A stretch of 64,000 bases of DNA from Rhodocyclaceae bacterium (GTDB lineage: Bacteria; Pseudomonadota; Gammaproteobacteria; Burkholderiales; Rhodocyclaceae): assembly GCA_022072095.1 (NCBI GenBank), contig JAJVIJ010000028.1:25950-89949 (forward strand), in the 5' to 3' direction. Position numbers and translations under genes: made by a program. Positions within the stretch are counted from its first letter, which is position 1. Each line of letters begins with the position of its first letter. A model generated the notes under the pieces. The model had not been told where the DNA came from. It saw nothing but the letters and a program-made list of their open reading frames with translations, and ran no database searches. Positions 53,534 through 61,072 of the stretch are shown here, piece by piece.

Positions 53534-54220
53534 ATGGGTAACGCCGCCGCGCTCACCGCCGGTAATCGAATGCCGGCCCGTGTCGCTCGAATGCAGATCG
53601 ACAGGGAAGCGTTGCTGGCGTGTTCGGCGACACCGGGCAGGCTCGTGACCATCGCCATCGCGGGCGTCATCGCTCAGTCTGCGCAGCGTCCCGCGCCTTA
53701 CGATGTCCCGATTTACGGTCTTGCCGAGCCGGCTTGGCAAGCGCTGCTGGCACGCCACTTTCCTCATTGGCGGTCGCCACCGCCGCTGCGACAGGACATG
53801 GGCACGGCGTCCGACAGTATGCCATTGTGCGCCATGGGCTGCACGCACGACGATGCCCGACCGGGGGCGACGTTCGACGAATATGCCGATCTGGTCGAGC
53901 TGTTCGCCGAGCATTGCCAGCCGAGCGCCGACGACGACACGGACGCCGATGCGGCCGCGCTGCATCGTGCGCTCGCTACCGCCTGCATGGGCGCGAATCA
54001 CCTCTGGCAGGACATGGGCCTGCCGAGCCGGGCGCACTTGAGCCGCTTGCTGGCCGAATACTATCCGCGGCTGGTCGAGCGCAATGCCGAAGACATGAAG
54101 TGGAAGAAGTTTCTCTATCGCATGTTGTGCGATCGCGCCGAGGTGTCGCTGTGCAAGGCGCCCAGCTGCGATGTGTGCAGCGATCGCCCGCTGTGCTTCG
54201 GTCCGGAAGCCGCCTGCTGA
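53534..54220 (+). CDS. nifQ: NifQ, molybdenum donor for FeMo-cofactor
   Basis: 228-aa protein. The C-terminal cysteine motif CKAPSCDVCSDRPLCF is the NifQ metal-binding signature (C-x5-C-x2-C-x5-C), and MKWKKFLYRMLC precedes it. MGANHLWQDMGLPSRAHLSRLLAEYYPRLVERN is also typical. It carries an Fe-Mo-S cluster to NifEN. It is the last gene of the nifE operon; the next promoter is about 170 bp downstream. Confidence 0.93.
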   Translation: MGNAAALTAGNRMPARVARMQIDREALLACSATPGRLVTIAIAGVIAQSAQRPAPYDVPIYGLAEPAWQALLARHFPHWRSPPPLRQDMGTASDSMPLCAMGCTHDDARPGATFDEYADLVELFAEHCQPSADDDTDADAAALHRALATACMGANHLWQDMGLPSRAHLSRLLAEYYPRLVERNAEDMKWKKFLYRMLCDRAEVSLCKAPSCDVCSDRPLCFGPEAAC

Positions 54221-54390
54221 GCGTTTGACCAGGCGCTGTCTGCTCCGCGGCCGGCCCGGGCGGCCGCACACGCCGGGTGTCGCCGAGTCCTGTTCCGGTG
54301 CCTGATCGCGTGACATGCGCCGGCTCGTGCGAAGCTGATCGCGCACGGTGACGGGCTGTCACATGGCACGGCATCCCGAGCCCATAGGGA

Positions 54391-54406
54391 TGGCCCGTGT
54401 CTTGCA
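54391..54406 (+). promoter_or_regulatory. Sigma-54 promoter upstream of the sensor-kinase/cyanase operon
   Basis: TGGCCCGTGTCTTGCA matches TGGCAC-N5-TTGCA at all but one position and has the exact GG-GC spacing. The predicted start is about 54417, leaving a leader of under 30 nt to the kinase ATG at 54445. This is the best sigma-54 match in the window. I found no canonical NtrC or NifA site in the 170 bp upstream. Confidence 0.8.
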
Positions 54407-54444
54407 GGGGGATTCCCCGAGAGCATCCATGACAGGCTTCCACC

Positions 54445-55665
54445 ATGGCGACCACATCTGCTGTGCCGCGCGTTCCGGAGATTGCCGCGCAACAGGCTTG
54501 GCGTAACCAGCTCGAGCTGTTGCTGGCGTCGACCGGAGAGGGCGTGTATGGCATCGATCTGGATGGGCACTGCGTGTTCATCAACCGCGCCGGTGCCGAA
54601 ATGCTCGGCTATCGCCCCGATCAGGTGCTCGGGCGCAATATGCACGAGCTCATGCACCATACCCGTGCGAACGGTTTGCACTACCCGGTCGAGGAATGCC
54701 CGATCTATCAGGCTTTCCGCCAAGGCGCGCCGTGCCGGCTGGACGGCGACATGCTCTGGCGCGCCGACGGCACGCCGTTCCACGCCGAATACTCGTCCTA
54801 TCCGATCCGAGACGGTGGCCGCATCATCGGTGCAGTGGTCACCTTCGTGGATATATCGGAACGCAAGCGTGCCGAGGAACTGCTTCGGCTAGCACACGAT
54901 GAACTGGAGCGGCGGGTTGCCGAGCGCACGCAGGAACTGAGCGATGCGCTCGCCGAGCTTGCGCGTACCAACGCACGTCTGCGACGGCTGTCGGCGCACC
55001 TGCAAACCGTGCGCGAGGACGAGCGTTCGCGCATCGCGCGTGAAATCCACGATGAGCTCGGCAGCGTGCTGGTGGCGCTCAAGCTCGAATTCGGCTGGCT
55101 GCGGGCGCGGCTCGCGCCGCAGCCGGAACTGCTCGCCAGGACAGCGGCCATGTCCGGCCTGATCGACAATGCGGTCACCGAGGTCGGGCGCATCATCACC
55201 GACCTGCGTCCGTCCATCCTCGACCATCAGGGCCTGTGGGCCGCGCTGGAGTGGCACGCGCAGGAGTTCCTGCAGGCCACGGGCCTGCGCGGCGGCTTGG
55301 ACCTGCGCATCGACACGCAGATCCCGGCGCCGGATGGCGATCTGGCCACGGCCGCCTACCGCATCTTTCAGGAAACGCTCAGCAATGTCGCGCGCCACGC
55401 CAACGCCACCGCGATCGAGATGCGGGTGCGCGCGGATGCGCGCGGCCTGACGATACGGGTGCGTGACAATGGCTGTGGCATCACGCTCGAGCAGCTGCGC
55501 CATCCCGGCGCGCATGGCGTGCTCGGCATGAGTGAGCGCGCACGCCACTTCGGTGGGCGCCTCGCGATCGGACCGGCGCTGAGCGGCGGTACCCAGGTAC
55601 GCGTGTGGCTGCCGTTTGCGCGAGGCGGCGATGGGGGGGCGGATGATCCGGTTGCTGATCTGTGA
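54445..55665 (+). CDS. Soluble PAS-domain histidine kinase (NarX/HisKA_3 type)
   Basis: 406-aa cytoplasmic sensor. The PAS domain covers about residues 20-135 (LELLLASTGEGVYGIDLDGHCVFINRAGAEMLGYRPDQVLGRN). A coiled coil follows (residues 140-190), then the HisKA_3 dimerisation domain with H202 in IAREIHDELGSVLVALKLEFGWL. The HATPase domain has ETLSNVARHANATAIEMRV and IRVRDNGCGI. There is no transmembrane segment, so the signal is intracellular. It overlaps the response regulator gene by 23 bp, so they are a coupled two-component pair. Located directly behind a sigma-54-type promoter. Confidence 0.92.
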   Translation: MATTSAVPRVPEIAAQQAWRNQLELLLASTGEGVYGIDLDGHCVFINRAGAEMLGYRPDQVLGRNMHELMHHTRANGLHYPVEECPIYQAFRQGAPCRLDGDMLWRADGTPFHAEYSSYPIRDGGRIIGAVVTFVDISERKRAEELLRLAHDELERRVAERTQELSDALAELARTNARLRRLSAHLQTVREDERSRIAREIHDELGSVLVALKLEFGWLRARLAPQPELLARTAAMSGLIDNAVTEVGRIITDLRPSILDHQGLWAALEWHAQEFLQATGLRGGLDLRIDTQIPAPDGDLATAAYRIFQETLSNVARHANATAIEMRVRADARGLTIRVRDNGCGITLEQLRHPGAHGVLGMSERARHFGGRLAIGPALSGGTQVRVWLPFARGGDGGADDPVADL

Positions 55666-56284
55666 TGACCATGCCATCGTGCGCCAGGGCCTGAGGCTGG
55701 TTCTGGCCGACGCGCCGGACATGGTCGTAGCGGCCGAAGCCGCGGACGGGCCGGAGGCGATTCGACGGGTCCGCGCCGGCGGCATCGACGTGCTGCTGCT
55801 CGACGTCGCGCTGCCCGGGCGGGACGGGCTGGATGTGCTCAAACAGATCCAGCAGGAATTCCCGAAATTGCCGGTGCTGGTGGTCTCGACCTATCCCGAG
55901 CGACAGTACGCGCTGCGCTGCCTGCGTCTCGGTGCCGCCGGCTATCTCAACAAGGGCGCCGATCCCGCCGAGCTCGTCGCCGCCACGCGCAAGGTCGCGC
56001 AGGGCGGGATGTTCGTGAATCCGACGGTGGCCGAGGCGCTGGCCAGCGCATTGCGCAAGGATACCGACCGCGCGCCGCACGACTTGCTGTCGCCACGCGA
56101 ATATCAGGTCTTCCTGCAGATTGCCGCCGGCAAGTCGCTCAGCGAGATCGCCGCGCGCATGTCATTGAGCCTGAACACGGTCAGCACCTATCGCGCGCGG
56201 ATCATGGAAAAAATCGACACGCACAACGATGTCGAAACGGCGCTCTATGCGGTTCGGCATCACCTGGCTGGTGTGGCGTCGTGA
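55643..56284 (+). CDS. LuxR/NarL-type response regulator
   Basis: 213-aa regulator paired with the upstream kinase. The receiver domain has acidic DD at residues 8-9 and phospho-acceptor D54 (VLLLDVALPGRDG). The C-terminal LuxR helix-turn-helix is LLSPREYQVFLQIAAGKSLSEIAARMSLSLNTVSTYRARIMEKID. ATG 55643 was chosen because the receiver begins there and a G-run precedes it; ATG 55631 is a possible alternative. A 22-bp palindrome 10 bp downstream of its stop may be its operator. Confidence 0.92.
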   Translation: MIRLLICDDHAIVRQGLRLVLADAPDMVVAAEAADGPEAIRRVRAGGIDVLLLDVALPGRDGLDVLKQIQQEFPKLPVLVVSTYPERQYALRCLRLGAAGYLNKGADPAELVAATRKVAQGGMFVNPTVAEALASALRKDTDRAPHDLLSPREYQVFLQIAAGKSLSEIAARMSLSLNTVSTYRARIMEKIDTHNDVETALYAVRHHLAGVAS

Positions 56285-56293
56285 TGCCGCCAC

Positions 56294-56315
56294 CGCGTAG
56301 TAGCACTACTACGCG
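56294..56315. promoter_or_regulatory. Perfect 22-bp palindrome, candidate operator for the adjacent response regulator
   Basis: Arms CGCGTAGTAG and CTACTACGCG flank a CA centre, a perfect inverted repeat of 10-bp arms. It lies between the response-regulator stop and the DJ-1 gene start (88 bp upstream of it). A weak -10-like TATCAT lies at 56358-56363, placing the palindrome about 65 bp upstream of a possible start. This fits an activator site (inference). It lacks a T-run, so a terminator is less likely. Confidence 0.65.
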
Positions 56316-56402
56316 AGATTGGAAGCCGCCGCGATAGTCGGTCGCGCCTTCAGTTCCTATCATGGCCACCGCCACATCGGCATCATGCATGGAGGGTGCG
56401 CC

Positions 56403-57113
56403 ATGGCTCAGCCGGTCTCTCAGCAAGCCAAACAGGGGTTTCGCCTCGGCATATACGTTTTCAAGGACGCCGAGGTCGTGGACTTCGCCGCACCCTACGG
56501 CGTGCTGTCCGTCGCACGCCGCTACGATCCCGAGCTCGATGTCTTCCTGATCGCGGACAGCAATCGGCCGGTTCAGGCGCAGGCGGGGTTTACGGTGCTG
56601 CCGAATTACTGCTTCAACGACGCCCCGGCCATGGATGCGTTCCTGATTCCCGGCGGATTCGGCACACGCCAGGAGATGCACAACCGGCGGCTGTTCTCTT
56701 ACATCGAAGGCTTGCCGAAGGCCACCTTGCTCACCAGCGTCTGCACCGGCTCGTGGATTTACGCGCGCATGGGGCTGCTCGACGGCTTGAGCGCGACCAA
56801 TCGCAAGGAACCGGACCGGATCGAGTCGTCGAGTCTGGGCATGGTGCCGATCGATCGGCTGGCGAAGCTCGCGCCGGCCTGCCGTGTATCGCGCGCGCGG
56901 CTGGTGGATAGCGGCCGCGTCGTCACGGCGGGCGGCATCGCCGCCGGCATGGAGATGGGTTTCCATCTGCTGCGGCGCGCCGGCTACGCCGAGGACTGGA
57001 TCGCCGATATCGCGCGCACCATGGAATACAAGGCCGCCTACGATCTCTACCAACGCGACGTCGAGTACGCAGTACCGAAACCGTCCGGTGCCGTCGGATC
57101 CGCCAACCCTTGA
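56403..57113 (+). CDS. DJ-1/PfpI superfamily protein, isonitrile hydratase-like
   Basis: 236-aa class I glutamine-amidotransferase-like protein. The nucleophile elbow is LTSVCTGSWIYARMGLLDGLSAT (C114), with the acid D27 in EVVDFAAPYGVLS and LIPGGFGTRQE. These resemble isonitrile hydratase and the amidase-like domain of GlxA regulators, but no AraC DNA-binding domain follows, favouring an enzyme. GGAGGG precedes the ATG. It is followed directly by an ABC importer and cyanase, so a role in releasing nitrogen from a cyano- or isocyano-compound is plausible (inference). Confidence 0.8.
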   Translation: MAQPVSQQAKQGFRLGIYVFKDAEVVDFAAPYGVLSVARRYDPELDVFLIADSNRPVQAQAGFTVLPNYCFNDAPAMDAFLIPGGFGTRQEMHNRRLFSYIEGLPKATLLTSVCTGSWIYARMGLLDGLSATNRKEPDRIESSSLGMVPIDRLAKLAPACRVSRARLVDSGRVVTAGGIAAGMEMGFHLLRRAGYAEDWIADIARTMEYKAAYDLYQRDVEYAVPKPSGAVGSANP

Positions 57114-57130
57114 CCTGATAGGAGTTCGCC

Positions 57131-58495
57131 ATGTCTCTGTTCGATGATCCCTTCGACGCCGATGCGCGGCTGCACGCCGTAGGCTGCGCCTGCTCGACCT
57201 GCGCCGGCACGCACGTCAAGGCCGATGTGCCCGACAATCAGGAGGGGCTGATCGATCGCATCGTCGTCAGTTCACTGGTGCGCGAGGTGTTTGGCCATCA
57301 TGACGCGTCGCGTCGCCACTTCATTCGCGAAGCCGGCGCCGGGGCGCTGGCGGCGGCACTCGCCGCGGTGTTGCCTGTAGACAAGGTCATGGCGGCCGTG
57401 AAGGATGGCGGTGGCCCGGTGGAAAAAAAGGACCTCAAGGTCGGCTTCATCCCGATCACCTGTGCCACGCCTATCATCATGGCGGCGCCGATGGGCTTCT
57501 ATTCCAAGTACGGGCTCAACGTCGAGGCCATCAAGACCGCCGGCTGGGCGGTGATCCGCGACAAGGCACTCAACAAGGAGTATGACGCCGCGCACATGCT
57601 GTCGCCGATGCCGCTCGCGATCTCACTTGGCGTCGGCTCGGCGGCCCAGCCCTATTACATGCCGGCCGTGGAAAACATCAACGGCCAGGCCATCACGCTC
57701 GCGATGAAGCACAAGGACAAGCGTGATCCGAAGCAGTGGAAGGGCATGAAATTCGCCGTGCCCTTCGATTACTCGATGCACAATTTTCTGCTGCGTTACT
57801 ACCTCGCCGAGGCTGGCCTCGACCCGGACAAGGACATTCAGATCCGCGCGGTGCCGCCGCCGGAGATGGTGGCCAACCTGCGTGCCGACAACATCGATGG
57901 CTTCCTCGGCCCAGACCCGTTCAACCAGCGTGCGGTCTACGAGGGCGTCGGCTTCATCCATCTCCTCACCAAGGATCTGTGGGACGGCCATCCCTGCTGT
58001 GCGTTCGCCGCCAGCGAGGAGTTTGCAAAGACTCTGCCCAATACCTTTGCGGCGCTGTTCAAGGCGATCGTGGATGCCACGCACTACGCTTCCAAGGCCG
58101 AGCACCGAGCGGCCATTGCCAAGGCCATCGCACCCAGGAACTACCTGAACCAGCCGGAAGAAGTGGTCGCGGCCGTGCTCACCGGGCAGTTCGATGATGG
58201 CCTGGGCAACAAGAAGAGCGTGCCCAACCGCATCGATTTCAATCCGTTCCCATGGCATTCCATGGGCATCTGGATCCTGACGCAGATGAAGCGCTGGGGC
58301 TATATCAAGGGTGACGTGGACTACAAGAAGATCGCCGAGCAGGTCTACCGCGCTGCCGATTGCGGCCGGCTCATGAAGGAACTCGGTTACACGCCTCCGG
58401 CCAGTACCTACGCCAAGTACACGATCATGGGCAAGGCCTTCGATCCGGCCCAGCCCGAGGCGTATGTGAAGAGCTTCAAGATAAGTCGGGCGTAG
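57131..58495 (+). CDS. NrtA/CynA-type ABC transporter substrate-binding protein, Tat-exported
   Basis: 454-aa receptor of the CmpA/NrtA family (nitrate, cyanate, bicarbonate or related anions). The core KDLKVGFIPITCATPIIMAAPMGFYSKYGLNVEAIKTAGWAVIRDKALNKEYDAAHMLSPMPLAISLG is diagnostic. The N-terminus is unusual: 60 residues precede a twin-arginine motif (SRRHFIREAGAGALAAALAA, residues 60-79) and include a cysteine cluster C19, C21, C24. Tat export suggests folding or cofactor loading in the cytoplasm (inference). It is followed by permease and ATPase genes and cynS, which favours cyanate as substrate. Confidence 0.88.
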   Translation: MSLFDDPFDADARLHAVGCACSTCAGTHVKADVPDNQEGLIDRIVVSSLVREVFGHHDASRRHFIREAGAGALAAALAAVLPVDKVMAAVKDGGGPVEKKDLKVGFIPITCATPIIMAAPMGFYSKYGLNVEAIKTAGWAVIRDKALNKEYDAAHMLSPMPLAISLGVGSAAQPYYMPAVENINGQAITLAMKHKDKRDPKQWKGMKFAVPFDYSMHNFLLRYYLAEAGLDPDKDIQIRAVPPPEMVANLRADNIDGFLGPDPFNQRAVYEGVGFIHLLTKDLWDGHPCCAFAASEEFAKTLPNTFAALFKAIVDATHYASKAEHRAAIAKAIAPRNYLNQPEEVVAAVLTGQFDDGLGNKKSVPNRIDFNPFPWHSMGIWILTQMKRWGYIKGDVDYKKIAEQVYRAADCGRLMKELGYTPPASTYAKYTIMGKAFDPAQPEAYVKSFKISRA

Positions 58496-58502
58496 GCAGA
58501 AC

Positions 58503-59294
58503 ATGGCGCCGTCGTCGCTGCCGCTGCGTGCAGCAATTCTGTCGCTGCTGTTGCTGGCGATCCTGCTTGGGGCCTGGGAGTTGGCCGTGCAGCCGCCGGC
58601 TAACACGCACGGCGCCCGTGTGCCCGGACCATCGAAGATCTTCGAGCATGCGGTAAACGAGCTGAGCGACCCGTTCTACGATGCTGGCCCCAACGACAAG
58701 GGCATCGGCTTGCAACTCGCGTACTCGATCGCGCGCGTGCTGTCGGGCTACCTGCTGGCGGCCATGATGGCGATTCCGGCGGGTTTCGTGATCGGCATGT
58801 CGCCACTCTGGCGGCGTGCGCTCGATCCCTACATCCAGGTGCTCAAGCCGATTTCGCCACTGGCGTGGATGCCGCTGGCACTGTATGTCATCAAGGACTC
58901 GGCCACGTCCGCGATCTTCGTCATTTTCATCTGCTCGATCTGGCCGATGCTCATCAACACGGCTTTCGGTGTCGCCAGTGTGCGGCGGGATTACATCAAC
59001 GTTGCCCGTACTCACGAGCTGTCACCGCTGGCGACGGCCCTGCAGGTGATCCTGCCGGCCGCTGCACCAACCATCCTCACCGGCATGCGCATCTCGATCG
59101 GCATTTCATGGCTGGTGATCGTGGCCGCCGAAATGCTGGTCGGCGGCACCGGCATCGGTTACTACGTCTGGAACGAATGGAACAACCTGAACCTGGCGAG
59201 CGTGATCTTTTCGATCATCATGATCGGCCTGGTCGGCATGCTGCTCGACCAGTTGCTGGCCTACGCCCAGGGCCTGGTGCAGTACGAAGACTGA
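58503..59294 (+). CDS. ABC transporter permease (NrtB/CynB type)
   Basis: 263-aa inner-membrane permease with about six hydrophobic segments. GIGLQLAYSIARVLSGYLLAAMMAIPAGFVIGMSPLWRRALDPYIQVLKPISPLAWMPLALYVIKDS is the NrtB-type core. The ATPase-contact loop is NVARTHELSPLATALQVILPAAAPTILTGMRISIGISWLVIVAAEMLVG. It lies 7 nt after the receptor gene and 8 nt before the ATPase gene. Confidence 0.92.
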   Translation: MAPSSLPLRAAILSLLLLAILLGAWELAVQPPANTHGARVPGPSKIFEHAVNELSDPFYDAGPNDKGIGLQLAYSIARVLSGYLLAAMMAIPAGFVIGMSPLWRRALDPYIQVLKPISPLAWMPLALYVIKDSATSAIFVIFICSIWPMLINTAFGVASVRRDYINVARTHELSPLATALQVILPAAAPTILTGMRISIGISWLVIVAAEMLVGGTGIGYYVWNEWNNLNLASVIFSIIMIGLVGMLLDQLLAYAQGLVQYED

Positions 59295-59302
59295 GACAGA
59301 CC

Positions 59303-60190
59303 GTGTCCGATTCGTTCGTCAAGATCGAGAATCTCGCACGTCGCCACCCGGCGCCCAAGGAAGGCGCACCACTGGTCGTATTCGAGCGCGTGAACTTTTC
59401 CATGAGCAAGGGCGAGTTCGTCTGCATCATCGGGCACTCGGGCTGCGGCAAGTCGACCCTCCTCAATGTGCTCGCCGGTCTCGATCAGGCGAGCGAGGGA
59501 GCGGTGATCATGGATGGGCGCGAGGTGTCCGGCCCTTCGCTCGATCGCGGTGTCATCTTCCAGAACCACAGTCTGTTGCCCTGGAAATCGGCACTGAAGA
59601 ACGTCAGCTTCGCGGTGCAGTCGCGCTGGCGCGACTGGAGCAGGGCAAAGGTGCGGGAACACAGCCAGCGCTATCTCGATCTCGTGGGCCTTGGGAGCGT
59701 CGGCGCGCGCCGGCCCGCGCAGCTCTCGGGCGGCATGCGCCAGCGGGTCGGCATCGCGCGCGCCTTCGCCATCCAGCCGAAACTGCTGCTGATGGACGAG
59801 CCATTTGGCGCACTGGATGCGCTCACGCGCGGCATGGTCCAGGAGGAGCTGATCCGCGTCTGGCAACAGACCCAGCAGACCGTGTTCATGATCACGCACG
59901 ACGTGGACGAGGCGATCCTGCTTGCCGACCGCGTGCTGCTCATGACCAATGGCCCGAATGCACGCATCGCCGAGTCGGTGATGATCGACATCCCGCGCCC
60001 GCGCGAGCGCACGCAGATCATCCACCGCCCCGAGTATTACGCGATCCGCAATCACTTGGTCGAATTTCTCGTGAAGCGCTCGAAGACCTGGCGCGAACAG
60101 TTTCCCGACGATGACGACGCGCGCGAGCCCGTACTCGTGCGTCCCGGGCTGGATGCCGCGCCCGCGGCGCGAACCGATTCTCCTCATTGA
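59303..60190 (+). CDS. ABC transporter ATP-binding protein (NrtD/CynD type)
   Basis: 295-aa ATPase of the nitrate/cyanate/sulfonate importer class. Walker A is GHSGCGKSTLL, the Q-loop VIFQNHSLLPWKSA, signature QLSGGMRQRVGIARA, Walker B LLLMDEPFGALDALTR and the switch His in ITHDVDEAILLADRV. The start is a GTG with a weak ribosome-binding site, the only fitting one after the permease stop. A C-terminal tail of about 45 residues carries no regulatory domain. Confidence 0.93.
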   Translation: MSDSFVKIENLARRHPAPKEGAPLVVFERVNFSMSKGEFVCIIGHSGCGKSTLLNVLAGLDQASEGAVIMDGREVSGPSLDRGVIFQNHSLLPWKSALKNVSFAVQSRWRDWSRAKVREHSQRYLDLVGLGSVGARRPAQLSGGMRQRVGIARAFAIQPKLLLMDEPFGALDALTRGMVQEELIRVWQQTQQTVFMITHDVDEAILLADRVLLMTNGPNARIAESVMIDIPRPRERTQIIHRPEYYAIRNHLVEFLVKRSKTWREQFPDDDDAREPVLVRPGLDAAPAARTDSPH

Positions 60191-60215
60191 CCCCCAGAAC
60201 GCCAAGGAGTGCGCC

Positions 60216-60659
60216 ATGACCCGCAATGAAATCACCGAGCAAATCATCGCCGCCAAGAACCGTCAGGGCATCAAGTGGGCCGACGTGGCCAAGGCGGTCG
60301 GCAAGAGTAAGGAGTGGACCACCGCCGGCTGTCTTGGACAGATGACCTTCACCAGGGAGCAAGCCGAGGCCGTCGGCAAGATCTTCGGTCTGTCCGACGA
60401 CGCCGTGCAAGGGCTGCAAGTGGTTCCGTACAAGGGCTCGCTGCCCGGCTCGGTGCCGACCGACCCGTTGATCTACCGCTTCTACGAGCTGGTGTGCGTG
60501 TACGGCACGACCATCAAGTCGCTGATCCACGAGGAATTCGGGGATGGCATCATGAGTGCCATCGACTTCAGCATGGACATCGCGCGCGAGCCGAACCCGG
60601 CCGGCGATCGCGTGCGCATCACCATGAACGGCAAGTTCCTGCCCTACAAGTCGTATTGA
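60216..60659 (+). CDS. cynS: Cyanate hydratase (cyanase)
   Basis: Converts cyanate and bicarbonate to CO2 and carbamate, which yields ammonia. The 147-aa protein has the cyanase catalytic residues R88, E91 and S114 (IYRFYELVCVYG, GDGIMSAIDF) and the C-terminal MNGKFLPYKSY. The start was set at ATG 60216, preceded by AAGGAG. It is the last gene of the kinase-regulator-DJ-1-importer operon, giving the importer a clear metabolic purpose: cyanate as nitrogen source. It is convergent with fdx. Confidence 0.97.
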   Translation: MTRNEITEQIIAAKNRQGIKWADVAKAVGKSKEWTTAGCLGQMTFTREQAEAVGKIFGLSDDAVQGLQVVPYKGSLPGSVPTDPLIYRFYELVCVYGTTIKSLIHEEFGDGIMSAIDFSMDIAREPNPAGDRVRITMNGKFLPYKSY

Positions 60660-60710
60660 TGCCTGGATGCAGGCCGGCGGCCCGCGCCCGATGGTGAAGC
60701 CCGCGATCGC

Positions 60711-61049
60711 TCAACGGGTCTCGCGGGCGAGGTTGACGGTATAGCGGGGCAGTTCGATCGTCAGGTCTTCATGCCGGATCACGACCTGGCAGGCGAGCCG
60801 CGAGCAGTCTTCCACGCCCCAGGCGCGGTCGAGGCGGTCTTCCTCGTCCTCGCGCGCCGGCGTCAGGCTGGCGCCGCCCTGGCGCACGAGGACATGGCAG
60901 GTGACACAGGCACAGGCCATGTCACAGGCATGTTCGATGTCTATGCCATGGCCCAGCAGCGTTTCGCACAGCAGGCTGCCCGGGCGGGCCTCGAAACTCT
61001 TGCCTTCCGGGCACAGACTGGCATGGGCGAGGATGGTGATGAGCGGCAT
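60711..61049 (-). CDS. fdx: [2Fe-2S] ferredoxin of the isc cluster
   Basis: 112-aa adrenodoxin-type ferredoxin supplying electrons to Fe-S cluster assembly. Cysteine ligands are in HACDMACACVTCHV with the fourth in SRLACQV. PLITILAHASLCPEGKSFEARPGSLLCETLLGHGIDIEHACDMACACVTCHVLV is the isc-Fdx pattern. It is the last visible gene of the minus-strand isc run, 23 nt after hscA. Confidence 0.95.
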   Translation of the reverse strand: MPLITILAHASLCPEGKSFEARPGSLLCETLLGHGIDIEHACDMACACVTCHVLVRQGGASLTPAREDEEDRLDRAWGVEDCSRLACQVVIRHEDLTIELPRYTVNLARETR

Positions 61050-61072
61050 GGTGGGCTCGGTCGGATGAATGC

